Part shown: positions 27,594 through 35,295 of the stretch, piece after piece
How the letters are laid out: each line of letters starts with the position of its first letter
Numbering within the stretch: the stretch's first letter is position 1
Source of the DNA: Polyangium spumosum
GTDB taxonomy: Bacteria; Myxococcota_A; Polyangia; Polyangiales; Polyangiaceae
Direction of reading: 5' to 3'
Assembly: GCF_009649845.1 (NCBI RefSeq)
Contig: NZ_WJIE01000004.1
Span: forward strand, 496,001 to 560,000
DNA length: 64,000 bases
Program-made: the position numbers and the translations under genes
The notes under the pieces: generated by a model
Told to the model about the DNA's origin: nothing
Databases searched by the model: none
The model's input: the letters and a program-made list of their open reading frames with translations, nothing else

Positions 27594-27989
27594 GTGCCGA
27601 TCACGGGCGGTTGCTTCTGCGGAAAGGTCCGATACCAGATCGAAGCCCCGCTCGGGCCAGGGCGCTGCTGCCACTGCTCGCGATGCAGGAAAGCATTCAG
27701 CGGCGCGGGGTCCGCTTATGCCGAGGTCGTGCCAGGTTCTTTCTCGTGGCTCAGCGGCGAGGAGAATCTCACCTTCCATGAGACGACCCCCGGATGGGGG
27801 CTCTGCTTCTGCCGGACCTGCGGGAGCACGTTGTGCGGCACGGCCGGGGAGAAGGTGCACGGCGTGACGCTCGGCAGCGTCGATGGAGATCCGGGCGTCC
27901 AGATCGAGATGCATATCTTCGTCGATTCGAGGGCGCCCTGGGATCACATCGGGGGAGATGCCCCCCGGTACGCGGAGTTTCCTTCGTAG
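27594..27989 (+). CDS. GFA (glutathione-dependent formaldehyde-activating enzyme-like / CENP-V) family protein
   Basis: The 131-residue protein is one zinc-binding GFA domain. The Cys ligands appear in order as ITGGCFCGKVRYQI, CCHCSRCRKAFSG and LCFCRTCGSTLC, which match the family pattern CxCGxxxY, CHCxxCR and CxxCGT. The fold binds two zinc ions. Some members are proposed to act on S-hydroxymethylglutathione, but most, including this one, have no proven substrate. It starts 23 bases after bioB and is probably in the same transcript. Confidence 0.88.
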   Translation: MPITGGCFCGKVRYQIEAPLGPGRCCHCSRCRKAFSGAGSAYAEVVPGSFSWLSGEENLTFHETTPGWGLCFCRTCGSTLCGTAGEKVHGVTLGSVDGDPGVQIEMHIFVDSRAPWDHIGGDAPRYAEFPS

Positions 27990-28062
27990 GAGCCGTCGAG
28001 CCATCCTGCCGGGCACCACCCCCGAATGTCGAGCGGCATTCGGGAGCTGGAGCGATGATGCT

Positions 28063-28929
28063 TCAAACCTGCGCGAATCCCCGCACGTCGTCGGCCTTGG
28101 CCGTCGCGAGCCGCCCGAGCTCTCCGCGGAGCACCACCTCTTGCGCCGGGATCGGATAACCGAGCTTCCCGATCTCCGCGTAGACGGCGAGGTTCGCGGC
28201 GGTGAGCGCCCAGGGATATTTCCTGCTGTCGACGTAGGAGTGCGCGACCAGCGTCGGGCCGGCGGCGCTCACGCCCGTCATCTCGATGAACGGCGGCGGG
28301 TCGCTGACCGCGTGGTCCGCCTTCGGCAGCTTCTCCTCCAGGATCTTGATGACCTTGTGCACGTCGGCGCCGTGGGGGAGCTGGACCTTGATGTCCAGGC
28401 GCGCGACCGGGTTCTCCGTGTGGTTCGTGATGATCTCGGTGAAGATCTTGTTGTTGCCGATGAAGACGCGCTCATTGGCGAAGGTATCGATCGCCGTCAC
28501 GAAGAGGCCGATCGAGTGCACGATCCCCATCGTCCCGCAGATGGTGACCACGTCGCCGGCCTTGAAGGGGCGCAGCATGATCATGAACACGCCCGCGGCC
28601 AGGTTGGCGAGCAGGCCCGACCAGGCGAGGCCGATGGCGACCCCGGCCGCCGCCAGGATCCCGGCGAAGGTGAAGGTCTGGACGCCGAAGACGCCGAGGA
28701 CCGTGACGATGAGGAGGATGTTGAGCAGGACGCTCGCGACCGAATGCAGGTAGCGCGCGAGCGTATCGTCGATCTTGCGCACCTTCGTCGCTTGATCGAG
28801 CAAGCGAAGGACGCCGCGTATCAGCACCCGGCCCACGATCCACAGGACGATGGCCCCGAGGATCTTGGTGCCAATGTCGAGGCCGAGCTGGAGGCCGATT
28901 TCCGTATATTTCTTGACGATATCGTTCAT
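28063..28929 (-). CDS. Small-conductance mechanosensitive channel, MscS family
   Basis: The 288-residue protein has three hydrophobic helices (residues about 10-110). The pore helix and beta-domain start read GLAWSGLLANLAAGVFMIML followed by RPFKAGDVV, the diagnostic MscS TM3b to beta region. A cytoplasmic alpha/beta vestibule domain follows. It releases solutes during hypo-osmotic shock at the inner membrane. The frame extends further upstream, but that part is antisense or out of frame with the ribA-hpt gene; the ATG at 28929 gives the normal MscS length. It lies 71 bases after the ribA-hpt stop on the same strand. Confidence 0.93.
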   Translation of the reverse strand: MNDIVKKYTEIGLQLGLDIGTKILGAIVLWIVGRVLIRGVLRLLDQATKVRKIDDTLARYLHSVASVLLNILLIVTVLGVFGVQTFTFAGILAAAGVAIGLAWSGLLANLAAGVFMIMLRPFKAGDVVTICGTMGIVHSIGLFVTAIDTFANERVFIGNNKIFTEIITNHTENPVARLDIKVQLPHGADVHKVIKILEEKLPKADHAVSDPPPFIEMTGVSAAGPTLVAHSYVDSRKYPWALTAANLAVYAEIGKLGYPIPAQEVVLRGELGRLATAKADDVRGFAQV

Positions 28930-29000
28930 TGCGTGAAACTCTGTTGATCGTTGAATCGATGGTCTGTGGAGTACCCGGGATACGCACGGCAGCCGTGCGA

Positions 29001-30227
29001 TCACCCGCGCGTGGCGATGAAGGGGAGCTCGCGGAACCTCTGCTTGAGGTCCAGCCCATACCCGAAGACGAAGTCGTCGGACTCCAGCGTGAAGCCTCGG
29101 TAGGCAATGCGGAGCGCCGGGGTGGTATGCCTGGGCCTGTGGAGCAGCGTGCAGACCTCCACGCTGAGCGGCTCTCGCAGCGCCAGGTTCTCCCGCAAAT
29201 AGGTCGTCGTCATCCCCGTGTCCACGATGTCCTCGACGAGCAGCACGTGCTTTCCGCTGATCGGGAAGGCCAGATCCGCGGTCGTCCGGAGGACGCCTCC
29301 AGAGCTCCCATCGCTTCCATACGGCTGCAATCCCATGAAGCCGCAATGCAGCGTGATGGGCGCCAGGTCGAGCTCGGCCTGGGCGAGCTGGATCTGGCGG
29401 AGCAGGTCGCCGAAGAACATGAACCCGCCATTGAGGACACCCACGGTCACCAGCTCCTTGCCCGCGAAGTCCCGCGCGACGTCGCGCGCCAGCTCGGCGA
29501 CGCGCGCGCGGATCTGCTCGGCGGTGAAGACGATGCGCGCGTGCCCGCCGACCTGCTCGTCCAGCCACGAGCGGATGTCGTGGCCCATCTGGGCATTCTT
29601 GGTCTGGATGTATTTCTCATTGTGCGGATTGGCCGTCGCGGGCATGGGGCGACGGCCCACGACCCGGATGCCGCTCTCCGACAAGCCGGAGATCTTCACC
29701 GGGTTGTTCGTCAGGAGAGACACCGAGCGCACCCTCAGTTGCTCGAGCATCTTGCCCGCCACCGAGAAGTCACGCAGATCGTCCGCGAATCCGAGCGCGC
29801 GGTTGGCTGCGAACGTGTCGAGCCCCTCCTGCTGAAGGGCATAGGCTCGAATCTTGTTGCCCAGCCCGATGCCGCGCCCCTCCTGCCTCAGTTAAAGCAC
29901 GATCCCGCGGCCTGTCTTGGCGATCGTGGTCAGCGCCGCGTCGAGCTGCTCGCGGCAATCACACTTCAAGGAGTGCAGCGCCTCGCCGGTCCAGCACTCC
30001 GAATGGATACGCACGAGGACATCCTCGCCCTCCCGAACGTCGCCGACGACGAGCGCGATGTGCTCGTCCAGCGGCGCGTGATGCTGGGAAGCCCGATCGT
30101 CACGGAATACGATGACACGGACGTTCCCGTACTCGGTGGGCACCATGGCTTGGGAGAAAACCGAGATCCCTCCGGTCGTCGGAGCCTCGGTGCTCGCGCG
30201 CCGCGGCGCTTCAACTTCCATGGTCAT
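29001..30227 (-). pseudogene. GTP cyclohydrolase II - hypoxanthine phosphoribosyltransferase fusion interrupted by an in-frame TAA
   Basis: Reading from 30227, codons 1-111 encode the first part of a RibA-type GTP cyclohydrolase II with zinc ligands C78, C89 and C91 (HSECWTGEALHSLKCDC). Codon 112 (29894-29892) is TAA. Without any frame change the downstream codons resume at LRQEGRGIGLGNKIRAYALQ, where RibA proteins have a Tyr immediately before the LRQEGR-type motif. They continue through LLTNNPVKISGL to the end of the cyclohydrolase domain. An HPRT domain follows with GVLNGGFMFF and the PRPP loop VLLVEDIVDTGMT. So this is one 408-codon fusion gene broken by a single base change (TAT or TAC to TAA), or a readthrough site, or a sequence error. 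An internal start near 29762 could still give the HPRT part. Confidence 0.85.
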
Positions 30228-30573
30228 GAGCGCAATCCTGTTCGTTGTCGGGAGGCGATGTTCCGGTGGCAGCCCAGGGGACGAGCGGAGTCACGGCAGG
30301 ACTCTCAGCTGGCAAGGCACCCATACCACCGGCTGTATGCGACCACCATCGGCAACATGTGTACCAGTGACGGAAACGCGGCCCCAGGAGATGCATGCAG
30401 ACAGAAAGCGCCGCGAAGAGAGCGGTCGCCAGGATCAGCGCCGGGCGGCATTGATGCTCGGAGTCCTCAGTGAAGCTCGCAGGCTGTAGCCTGGCGACCT
30501 CACGGATACCGACGACCTGCAATCCACCACCCGATTGACGTGGACGTGTGGGCGTGATATCGCGTCGCCCCTC
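30228..30573. other. Divergent intergenic region, no gene recognised
   Basis: This 346-base gap lies between the broken ribA-hpt fusion and the first short-chain dehydrogenase gene, which diverge. A minus-strand frame (30211-30522) is open but has poor coding character, overlaps the ribA start and has no ribosome site. No FMN-riboswitch core motifs were found. Promoters for both flanking genes must lie here. Confidence 0.5.
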
Positions 30574-31284
30574 ATGTTACCCGGACTTCGCGACAAAGTC
30601 GCCATCGTCACTGGACATCGCAGCGGTATCGGCACGGCTGTGGCCGCGTTGCTGGAGGAGCACGGCGCGCGTGTGCACGGCTTCGACCTCCCCGACGTCG
30701 ACCTGCGGGATCTCTGCGCCATCGACGCGCACGTGCAGCGCGTCGCCGCGCGCGAGGGGCGGATCGACATCCTCGTCAACAATGCCGGCGTCACGCACCT
30801 CGGCAACCTCGTGGACACCTCGCTCGAGGCGGTCGACGACGTGCTCACCGTGAACCTCAAGGCGCCCTTCCTGCTCATGCAATCCGTGATTCCGATCATG
30901 TTGCGCAGCGGCGGCGGAGCGATCGTCAACAACGCGAGTGATCAGGCCTTCATCGGCAAGCGCGACAGCGCGATTTATGGCGCGTCCAAGGCGGCGCTCG
31001 CGCAGCTCACGAAGAGCGCGGCGCTCGACTGGGGCCCCCGCGGCATTCGCGTCAACTGCGTCGCGCCGGGCAGCACCGATACCCCGATGCTGCGCCAGGT
31101 CCTCTCCGTGCTCTCCGCGCGCATGAACGTGCAGAGCGACGACGTCTACAAGGCCGCCGTCCCGCTCGGCCGCTTCGCCGAGCCGCGCGAGATCGCCTGG
31201 GCCATCACGTTCCTCGCCTCGGACGCGGCCTCTTTCATGACGGGCGTCGTCATGCCCGTCGACGGCGGCGGGGTGGCGCAATGA
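30574..31284 (+). CDS. Short-chain dehydrogenase/reductase (SDR)
   Basis: This 236-residue classical SDR has the cofactor motif TGHRSGIG at the N-terminus, NNAG near residue 70, the catalytic Tyr and Lys in YGASKAAL, and the C-terminal MTGVVMPVDGG. The fold oxidises or reduces an alcohol or carbonyl with NAD(P)(H); the acidic FDLPDVD after strand 2 hints at NAD(H). The ATG at 30574 gives the compact N-terminus normal for the family. Its last bases overlap the next SDR gene (ATGA), so the two are translationally coupled. Confidence 0.88.
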   Translation: MLPGLRDKVAIVTGHRSGIGTAVAALLEEHGARVHGFDLPDVDLRDLCAIDAHVQRVAAREGRIDILVNNAGVTHLGNLVDTSLEAVDDVLTVNLKAPFLLMQSVIPIMLRSGGGAIVNNASDQAFIGKRDSAIYGASKAALAQLTKSAALDWGPRGIRVNCVAPGSTDTPMLRQVLSVLSARMNVQSDDVYKAAVPLGRFAEPREIAWAITFLASDAASFMTGVVMPVDGGGVAQ

Positions 31285-31994
31285 GCGCGCGTGTCGCCCT
31301 CGTCACGGGCGCGTCGAGGGGCATCGGCGAGGCCATCGCCCAGCGATTCCACGAGGGAGGCTTCTCCGTCGCGGCCCTCGCGCGATCCCGCGTGGAATCA
31401 CCCCACGTGGCGGAGAGCTACGTCTGCGACGTCAGCGACGCGGGCGCGGTCGCGCAGACCGTACGCGCCGTCCTCGCGCGTTTCGGCCGCATCGACGTGC
31501 TGGTGAACAACGCGGGGCTCGCCGGGGCCAACTCGCTCGATCCCGCGGACGACGACGCGTTCTGGCACCAGGTCCTCGCGGTCAACCTGAATGGCACCTA
31601 TTACCTGTGCAAGCACGTGCTCCCCCACCTGCCCGACGGCGCGGGGCGGATCGTCAACATCGCCTCGGTGCTGGGCCTCAAGGGCGTGCCGGATCAAACC
31701 GCGTACGTCGCGGCCAAGCACGGCGTCGTCGGCTTCACGCGGGCCCTCGCGCTGCACGCCGCTCCGCGCCGCATCACCGTCAATGCGATTTGCCCGGGCT
31801 GGACACGCACGGAGATGGCCGAGGGCCGGATGCGCGAGCTCGGTATGGACGAGGCGGCGCTCGCGAAGGGCGTGCCCCTGGGCCGCATGATCGAGCCGCG
31901 CGAGGTGGCCGACCTGGCCTTCCATCTGGCGGGGGAAGCCTCCGCGGGCATCACGGGGCAGGCCATCGTGATCGACGGGGGAGCCCTCCTTTAG
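31281..31994 (+). CDS. Short-chain dehydrogenase/reductase, FabG-like
   Basis: The protein has 237 residues with TGASRGIG, NNAGLAG, the catalytic set NIAS and YVAAKHGVVGF, and the closing ITGQAIVIDGGALL, all canonical for FabG-like 3-oxoacyl or hydroxyacyl reductases. The positively charged LARSR after strand 2 suggests NADP(H). It overlaps the previous SDR gene by 4 bases. Two different SDRs in one operon with different cofactor preferences suggest successive oxidation and reduction of one substrate, but the substrate is unknown. A small hypothetical gene follows 18 bases later. Confidence 0.9.
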   Translation: MSARVALVTGASRGIGEAIAQRFHEGGFSVAALARSRVESPHVAESYVCDVSDAGAVAQTVRAVLARFGRIDVLVNNAGLAGANSLDPADDDAFWHQVLAVNLNGTYYLCKHVLPHLPDGAGRIVNIASVLGLKGVPDQTAYVAAKHGVVGFTRALALHAAPRRITVNAICPGWTRTEMAEGRMRELGMDEAALAKGVPLGRMIEPREVADLAFHLAGEASAGITGQAIVIDGGALL

Positions 31995-32012
31995 GGAGGT
32001 GCGTCGTCGGCC

Positions 32013-32363
32013 ATGAACAGCGAACAGCATGACCTCCCCGCCTACCTCTTTCGCCGGCAACGAATGGCGTTTCAGGTCGGTTATCGGCTCAATGTCTACA
32101 TCCTGCCCTTCGAGGACGATCCCGCCCAGCGCTGGCTGCTCGGGTCCGAGGGGGCGGAGGTGGAGCTCGACGGGCGCGTCCGTGTCCAGCATTGCTTCGT
32201 CACGCGTTATGGAGATGTCGATCCGAGGGTCCGGGAAGAAACGGGGCTGAGGGGCGAGGGGGTGAGCTCGTTCGAGCGCGTGTTCCAGCGATACTGGGCG
32301 CAGGAGTACCCGGACCGCCCTCTCTCGGACGACACGCGCCTCTTCGTCTTGATGACGGCATGA
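32013..32363 (+). CDS. Hypothetical protein, 116 residues
   Basis: The soluble protein begins MNSEQHDLPAYLFRRQRMAF and has no signal peptide or Cys pairs. It alternates short strands (RLNVYILPFED, RVRVQHCFVTRY) and charged helices. It lies 18 bases after the second SDR gene with GGGAGG ahead of the SDR stop region, so it may be the third gene of that operon. I do not recognise a family. Confidence 0.6.
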   Translation: MNSEQHDLPAYLFRRQRMAFQVGYRLNVYILPFEDDPAQRWLLGSEGAEVELDGRVRVQHCFVTRYGDVDPRVREETGLRGEGVSSFERVFQRYWAQEYPDRPLSDDTRLFVLMTA

Positions 32364-32407
32364 CGCGCCTGTCACACTCCGCGCCTCCGCTCCGATAACG
32401 GGCCAAC

Positions 32408-33007
32408 ATGAAGCCGATCGTCGCCTCCCTCCTGGGATCCTTCGCCCTCACCGCGTCCGCGTTTTGCGCCTGCAAGCCCGCGCCGGCAGAATCGCCGGGC
32501 GAGCTCCCGGGGGCGCTCGTGGCCCGGCTGCGGGCCGAGCTGCCGGAGCACCACGCCGCCTGTGACGTCGCGTTATCGGGCCCGTGCGCCGTGCGTGGTG
32601 ATCTCGACGGCGACGGCGCAATCGACGACGTGGTGCTCGTGCGCAGCCGCGCCGGCGCCGGTGGCATTGCCATCCTCTGGGGGACGGGCGCCGCGGAGCT
32701 GCTCGGCGGAGGTCGACGGGGGCAATGGTGGACGAGGACGGAGGTGCCCGACCTCGGGGGCAGGCCGGACGCGCCGCCGCGCCCGACGGAGATCGACGCC
32801 GATTTCGGCTGGCTCGCGCGCTGGGAGCTGCGACCTCGAGCGCTTCGTGACGGCCTCCCCGTGCTCGTCGGGCGGATCGGCCCGCGGATCGTCGAATCGC
32901 CGGCGCCAGGCGCCCTCGGCGACGGTCTCCTGCTCGACGGCGGCGACGCCGCGGCCGTCCTCTACCGCACCCGCGGCGGATGGACGTTGATGCACCTCGG
33001 CTTTTAG
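32408..33007 (+). CDS. Exported protein with FG-GAP/VCBS-like element
   Basis: The product has 199 residues. The N-terminus is a signal peptide (SLLGSFALTASAFCAC) with a Cys at a plausible lipobox. The mature part contains one Asp-rich motif GDLDGDGAIDDVVLV, typical of calcium-binding FG-GAP/VCBS blades, followed by a beta-rich region. It is too short for a full propeller. Secreted or lipid-anchored location is likely; function unknown. Confidence 0.68.
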   Translation: MKPIVASLLGSFALTASAFCACKPAPAESPGELPGALVARLRAELPEHHAACDVALSGPCAVRGDLDGDGAIDDVVLVRSRAGAGGIAILWGTGAAELLGGGRRGQWWTRTEVPDLGGRPDAPPRPTEIDADFGWLARWELRPRALRDGLPVLVGRIGPRIVESPAPGALGDGLLLDGGDAAAVLYRTRGGWTLMHLGF

Positions 33008-33163
33008 CCCGAACCGAAGAACCGCGATAACGAGCGAAGCCACGTCCCCCGCCGGCGGACGGCCTCCGAGGCATACCCGTTGCAATGACCGTGGTCCCTG
33101 CGGGGCTCGCCCTCTTGCGAGCCCCCGAAACACGTCTGCGCCCCACCCACGAGGGACAACAAC

Positions 33164-34360
33164 ATGCTTGCAAGGACCAACCTTTTCTTTGTCTGCGCCA
33201 TTGCCACCGCTTCCGCGTTGTTGCTTGGCTGCGGAGCCGGCGACCCTCCTCGATCCGACGGCGCCGGTGGGAGCGGCGGAGACGGCGCCGGCGGCGCGGG
33301 TGGCGCCGGTGGCGCGGGTGGCACAGGTGGCACAGGGGGAATGGGCGGCTCCACGCCCGGCTGGGCGCTGCCCGCGTGTGAATCGGTGAGCGGCACGTCC
33401 GCCGTCACCTTCACGCTCGATGAAGGGAAAAACCTCGCAATGACCGCGGGGGAGCTCCAGGGGATCGGGTACACCTACGGGCTCGCGGCGCTCGATACGC
33501 CGAACACGTTGCTCGCCGAGCACAAGGGCGAGCTCCTGCGCTCCGAGGACGCCGGCTGCACCTGGAGCGTCGTGGGCGCGCTCGCGGGCAGCATCTTCAG
33601 GATCACGGCCGCGAAGGGGGGCCTCGCGTATGCGTGGGCCGAGAACGGGGCGGGGTTTTATCGGATCGATGAAAACGGCCCCCAGGCCTTCACCACGCCC
33701 GCGCCGAACATCATTGGCCTCGGCGTCGATCCGGCCGACGGCAAGCACCTGCGCATCGGCGACGCGAGCGGCAGCCTGCACGAATCCCACGACGGCGGCG
33801 AGACCTGGTCGAAGCAGGGCACCCCGCCCGCCTCGGGCAGCGTCATCGGTTATCGATTCGCCTTCGATCCCGCGAACCTCGACCACGTGCTCTGGGGCGA
33901 GAGCGTGAACGGCGGCGCCGTCAGCTTCGACGGCGGCGCGACGTGGCAGAAGAGCGCGGGCCTCGGCGCGAACGGCGCGAACCTCTTCTCGATCGCCGTG
34001 TCCCCCGCGGCGAGCGACGTCGTCTGGGCCGAGGCGCTCGAAATGGGCCCGGACATCCGCCACATCCACCGATCGAAGGACGGCGGCAAGACGTTCGAGG
34101 TGGTGGTCACGGAGTCTGCGGAGGTCGACCTCATCAATGGCACGTTGATCGTCCCGCACCCGACCGACGCGGCCGTGCTTTATTTCGTCTTCGGCACGGG
34201 GTACAACGATTACGGGACGGACCTCTTCCGGTACGACCATGGGACCGGCGTGGTCACGAAGACGCACAACGGCTACGACGGCGTATCGGCGATCGTCGCG
34301 TCGCCCGCGGACCCGAAGCTCTTGTATCTGGGGCTCACGGTCGAGAATGGGGGCGGCTAG
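33164..34360 (+). CDS. BNR/VPS10-type beta-propeller lipoprotein with Gly-rich linker
   Basis: The 398-residue product has a lipoprotein signal (ATASALLLGCGAG), then a Gly-Ala-Gly-Thr linker to about residue 62, then a propeller. Blade motifs such as HESHDGGETWSKQG, VSFDGGATWQKSAG and HRSKDGGKTFEVVV are Asp-boxes (S-x-D-x-G-x-T-W) of BNR/sialidase-like or VPS10 proteins. Asp-boxes are structural, so glycosidase activity cannot be claimed. A ribosome site GAGGGAC precedes the ATG. A degraded copy of its 3' part lies at 36661-36779, beyond the toxin-like genes. Confidence 0.85.
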   Translation: MLARTNLFFVCAIATASALLLGCGAGDPPRSDGAGGSGGDGAGGAGGAGGAGGTGGTGGMGGSTPGWALPACESVSGTSAVTFTLDEGKNLAMTAGELQGIGYTYGLAALDTPNTLLAEHKGELLRSEDAGCTWSVVGALAGSIFRITAAKGGLAYAWAENGAGFYRIDENGPQAFTTPAPNIIGLGVDPADGKHLRIGDASGSLHESHDGGETWSKQGTPPASGSVIGYRFAFDPANLDHVLWGESVNGGAVSFDGGATWQKSAGLGANGANLFSIAVSPAASDVVWAEALEMGPDIRHIHRSKDGGKTFEVVVTESAEVDLINGTLIVPHPTDAAVLYFVFGTGYNDYGTDLFRYDHGTGVVTKTHNGYDGVSAIVASPADPKLLYLGLTVENGGG

Positions 34361-34381
34361 GCCGCGGCGACGGGCCCGTCG

Positions 34382-34657
34382 CTAGAAACATTGCGGATCC
34401 GGGCGATCCCACTCGCCCCACATGTTGAACACCGTGTTCTTGCAGCGGGTCGGCGGCCCCCAGTCGAGGACGGGCGTCTGGGCGCAGGCGGCCTCCCAGT
34501 TCGCGCCGCGGGGAATGTTCCACAGGATCGCCGAGAATTGCCGGAACCCCGTCGACTTGCAGCCGTCGTCCTTCAACGCGCCCCAGTTCACCGCGTGGGC
34601 CTGCGAGGACACGAGGAAAACCAGGCCGAAGACGGCACCGACGAGCAATCGAAACAT
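34382..34657 (-). CDS. Small secreted Cys-containing protein, unknown function
   Basis: The 91-residue product has a clear Sec signal (GAVFGLVFLVSSQAHAV) and about 70 mature residues with four Cys and several Trp (for example GPPTRCKNTVFNMWGEWD). AAGGAGGAG immediately upstream supports the start. Two disulfides are likely. It is divergent from the possible toxin gene at 34792 with a 134-base shared upstream region, and converges on the propeller gene. I do not recognise a family; exported effector or inhibitor are both possible. Confidence 0.65.
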   Translation of the reverse strand: MFRLLVGAVFGLVFLVSSQAHAVNWGALKDDGCKSTGFRQFSAILWNIPRGANWEAACAQTPVLDWGPPTRCKNTVFNMWGEWDRPDPQCF

Positions 34658-34791
34658 GACTCCTCCTTCAACGCCTCACGGGCGCCTTCGACAGACGATG
34701 GAGTCGGGCGCTCGGGACCACAAGCCTTCGATGGCTGCTTGTGCACCGACGCGTCGACACTACGTACATCCAAAGGCGGGAGGGAGGATGT

Positions 34792-35289
34792 ATGGCGACG
34801 AATTCATCGACATTCGCAGCCTCGTCGGCGGCGCGGCTCGTGTTTCTCGGGGGCGTCCTGCTTTTCTCGTTGATGAGCGGATCGGCGTCCGCGGCGGCGT
34901 GCCGTGACCTCGACTCCGTCAAGCAGAGCGCCGACCCGTCGCGGAACACGGCGATGGGTGGACATCTCACGCAGCACATCCTCGGCATGCGGCCTCCGCC
35001 GGGGACGTCGCAGGTCGGAAAGACGCTGTTCTCGGAGAGGGGCAAGTTCGAGCTTGCCTGGAGAGTCTACATGAACACCGTCACGAACCCGAGGACCTGC
35101 TCGGGCCGCGGGGTCATTCAGGTCTTCGACCTCGGCTTTCCGATCGACGCCTTCTCGTGCAGGAGGGCGGACGGCAATGGGCAATGCACGGACTGGGCCT
35201 CGTACCACGCGACCCAGGTCAGCGTCGCCTTCCTCTTCGTGAACGGGTCCTGGATCTTGAATACGGCGTTCCCGATGCCGATCGATTGA
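34792..35289 (+). CDS. Secreted protein with possible BECR-fold / bacterial RNase A-like toxin domain
   Basis: The 165-residue product has a long signal peptide (LVFLGGVLLFSLMSGSASA). The mature domain holds GGHLTQHILG, then GKTLFSERGKFELAW, and ends GSWILNTAFPMP. The order of a His-rich helix, a 'T-x-F' strand and a terminal 'x-T-A-F/Y-P' strand recalls bacterial RNase A-like and EndoU-type toxin domains of the BECR fold, but this is by-eye similarity only. Four Cys could form disulfides outside the cytoplasm. No immunity gene is obvious. GGGAGG precedes the ATG. It ends 6 bases from the convergent ExoY-like gene. 'Hypothetical secreted protein' is the safe fallback. Confidence 0.6.
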   Translation: MATNSSTFAASSAARLVFLGGVLLFSLMSGSASAAACRDLDSVKQSADPSRNTAMGGHLTQHILGMRPPPGTSQVGKTLFSERGKFELAWRVYMNTVTNPRTCSGRGVIQVFDLGFPIDAFSCRRADGNGQCTDWASYHATQVSVAFLFVNGSWILNTAFPMPID

Positions 35290-35295
35290 TCTCTG

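Noticed and set aside
30211..30522. Minus-strand open frame with one hydrophobic stretch
   Set aside because: It overlaps the ribA start, has no ribosome site and its residue composition is atypical (scattered Cys, His, Trp).
30228..30573. TPP-riboswitch-like words (GGGTGCC and CTGAGA on the minus strand) upstream of the ribA-hpt gene
   Set aside because: The second half of the THI box (ACCTGATCTGG...TAATGCCAGC) is absent, and no FMN-riboswitch core was found either.
33164..34360. Sialidase activity for the BNR protein
   Set aside because: Asp-box repeats alone are structural; the Arg triad and other catalytic residues of sialidases were not seen.
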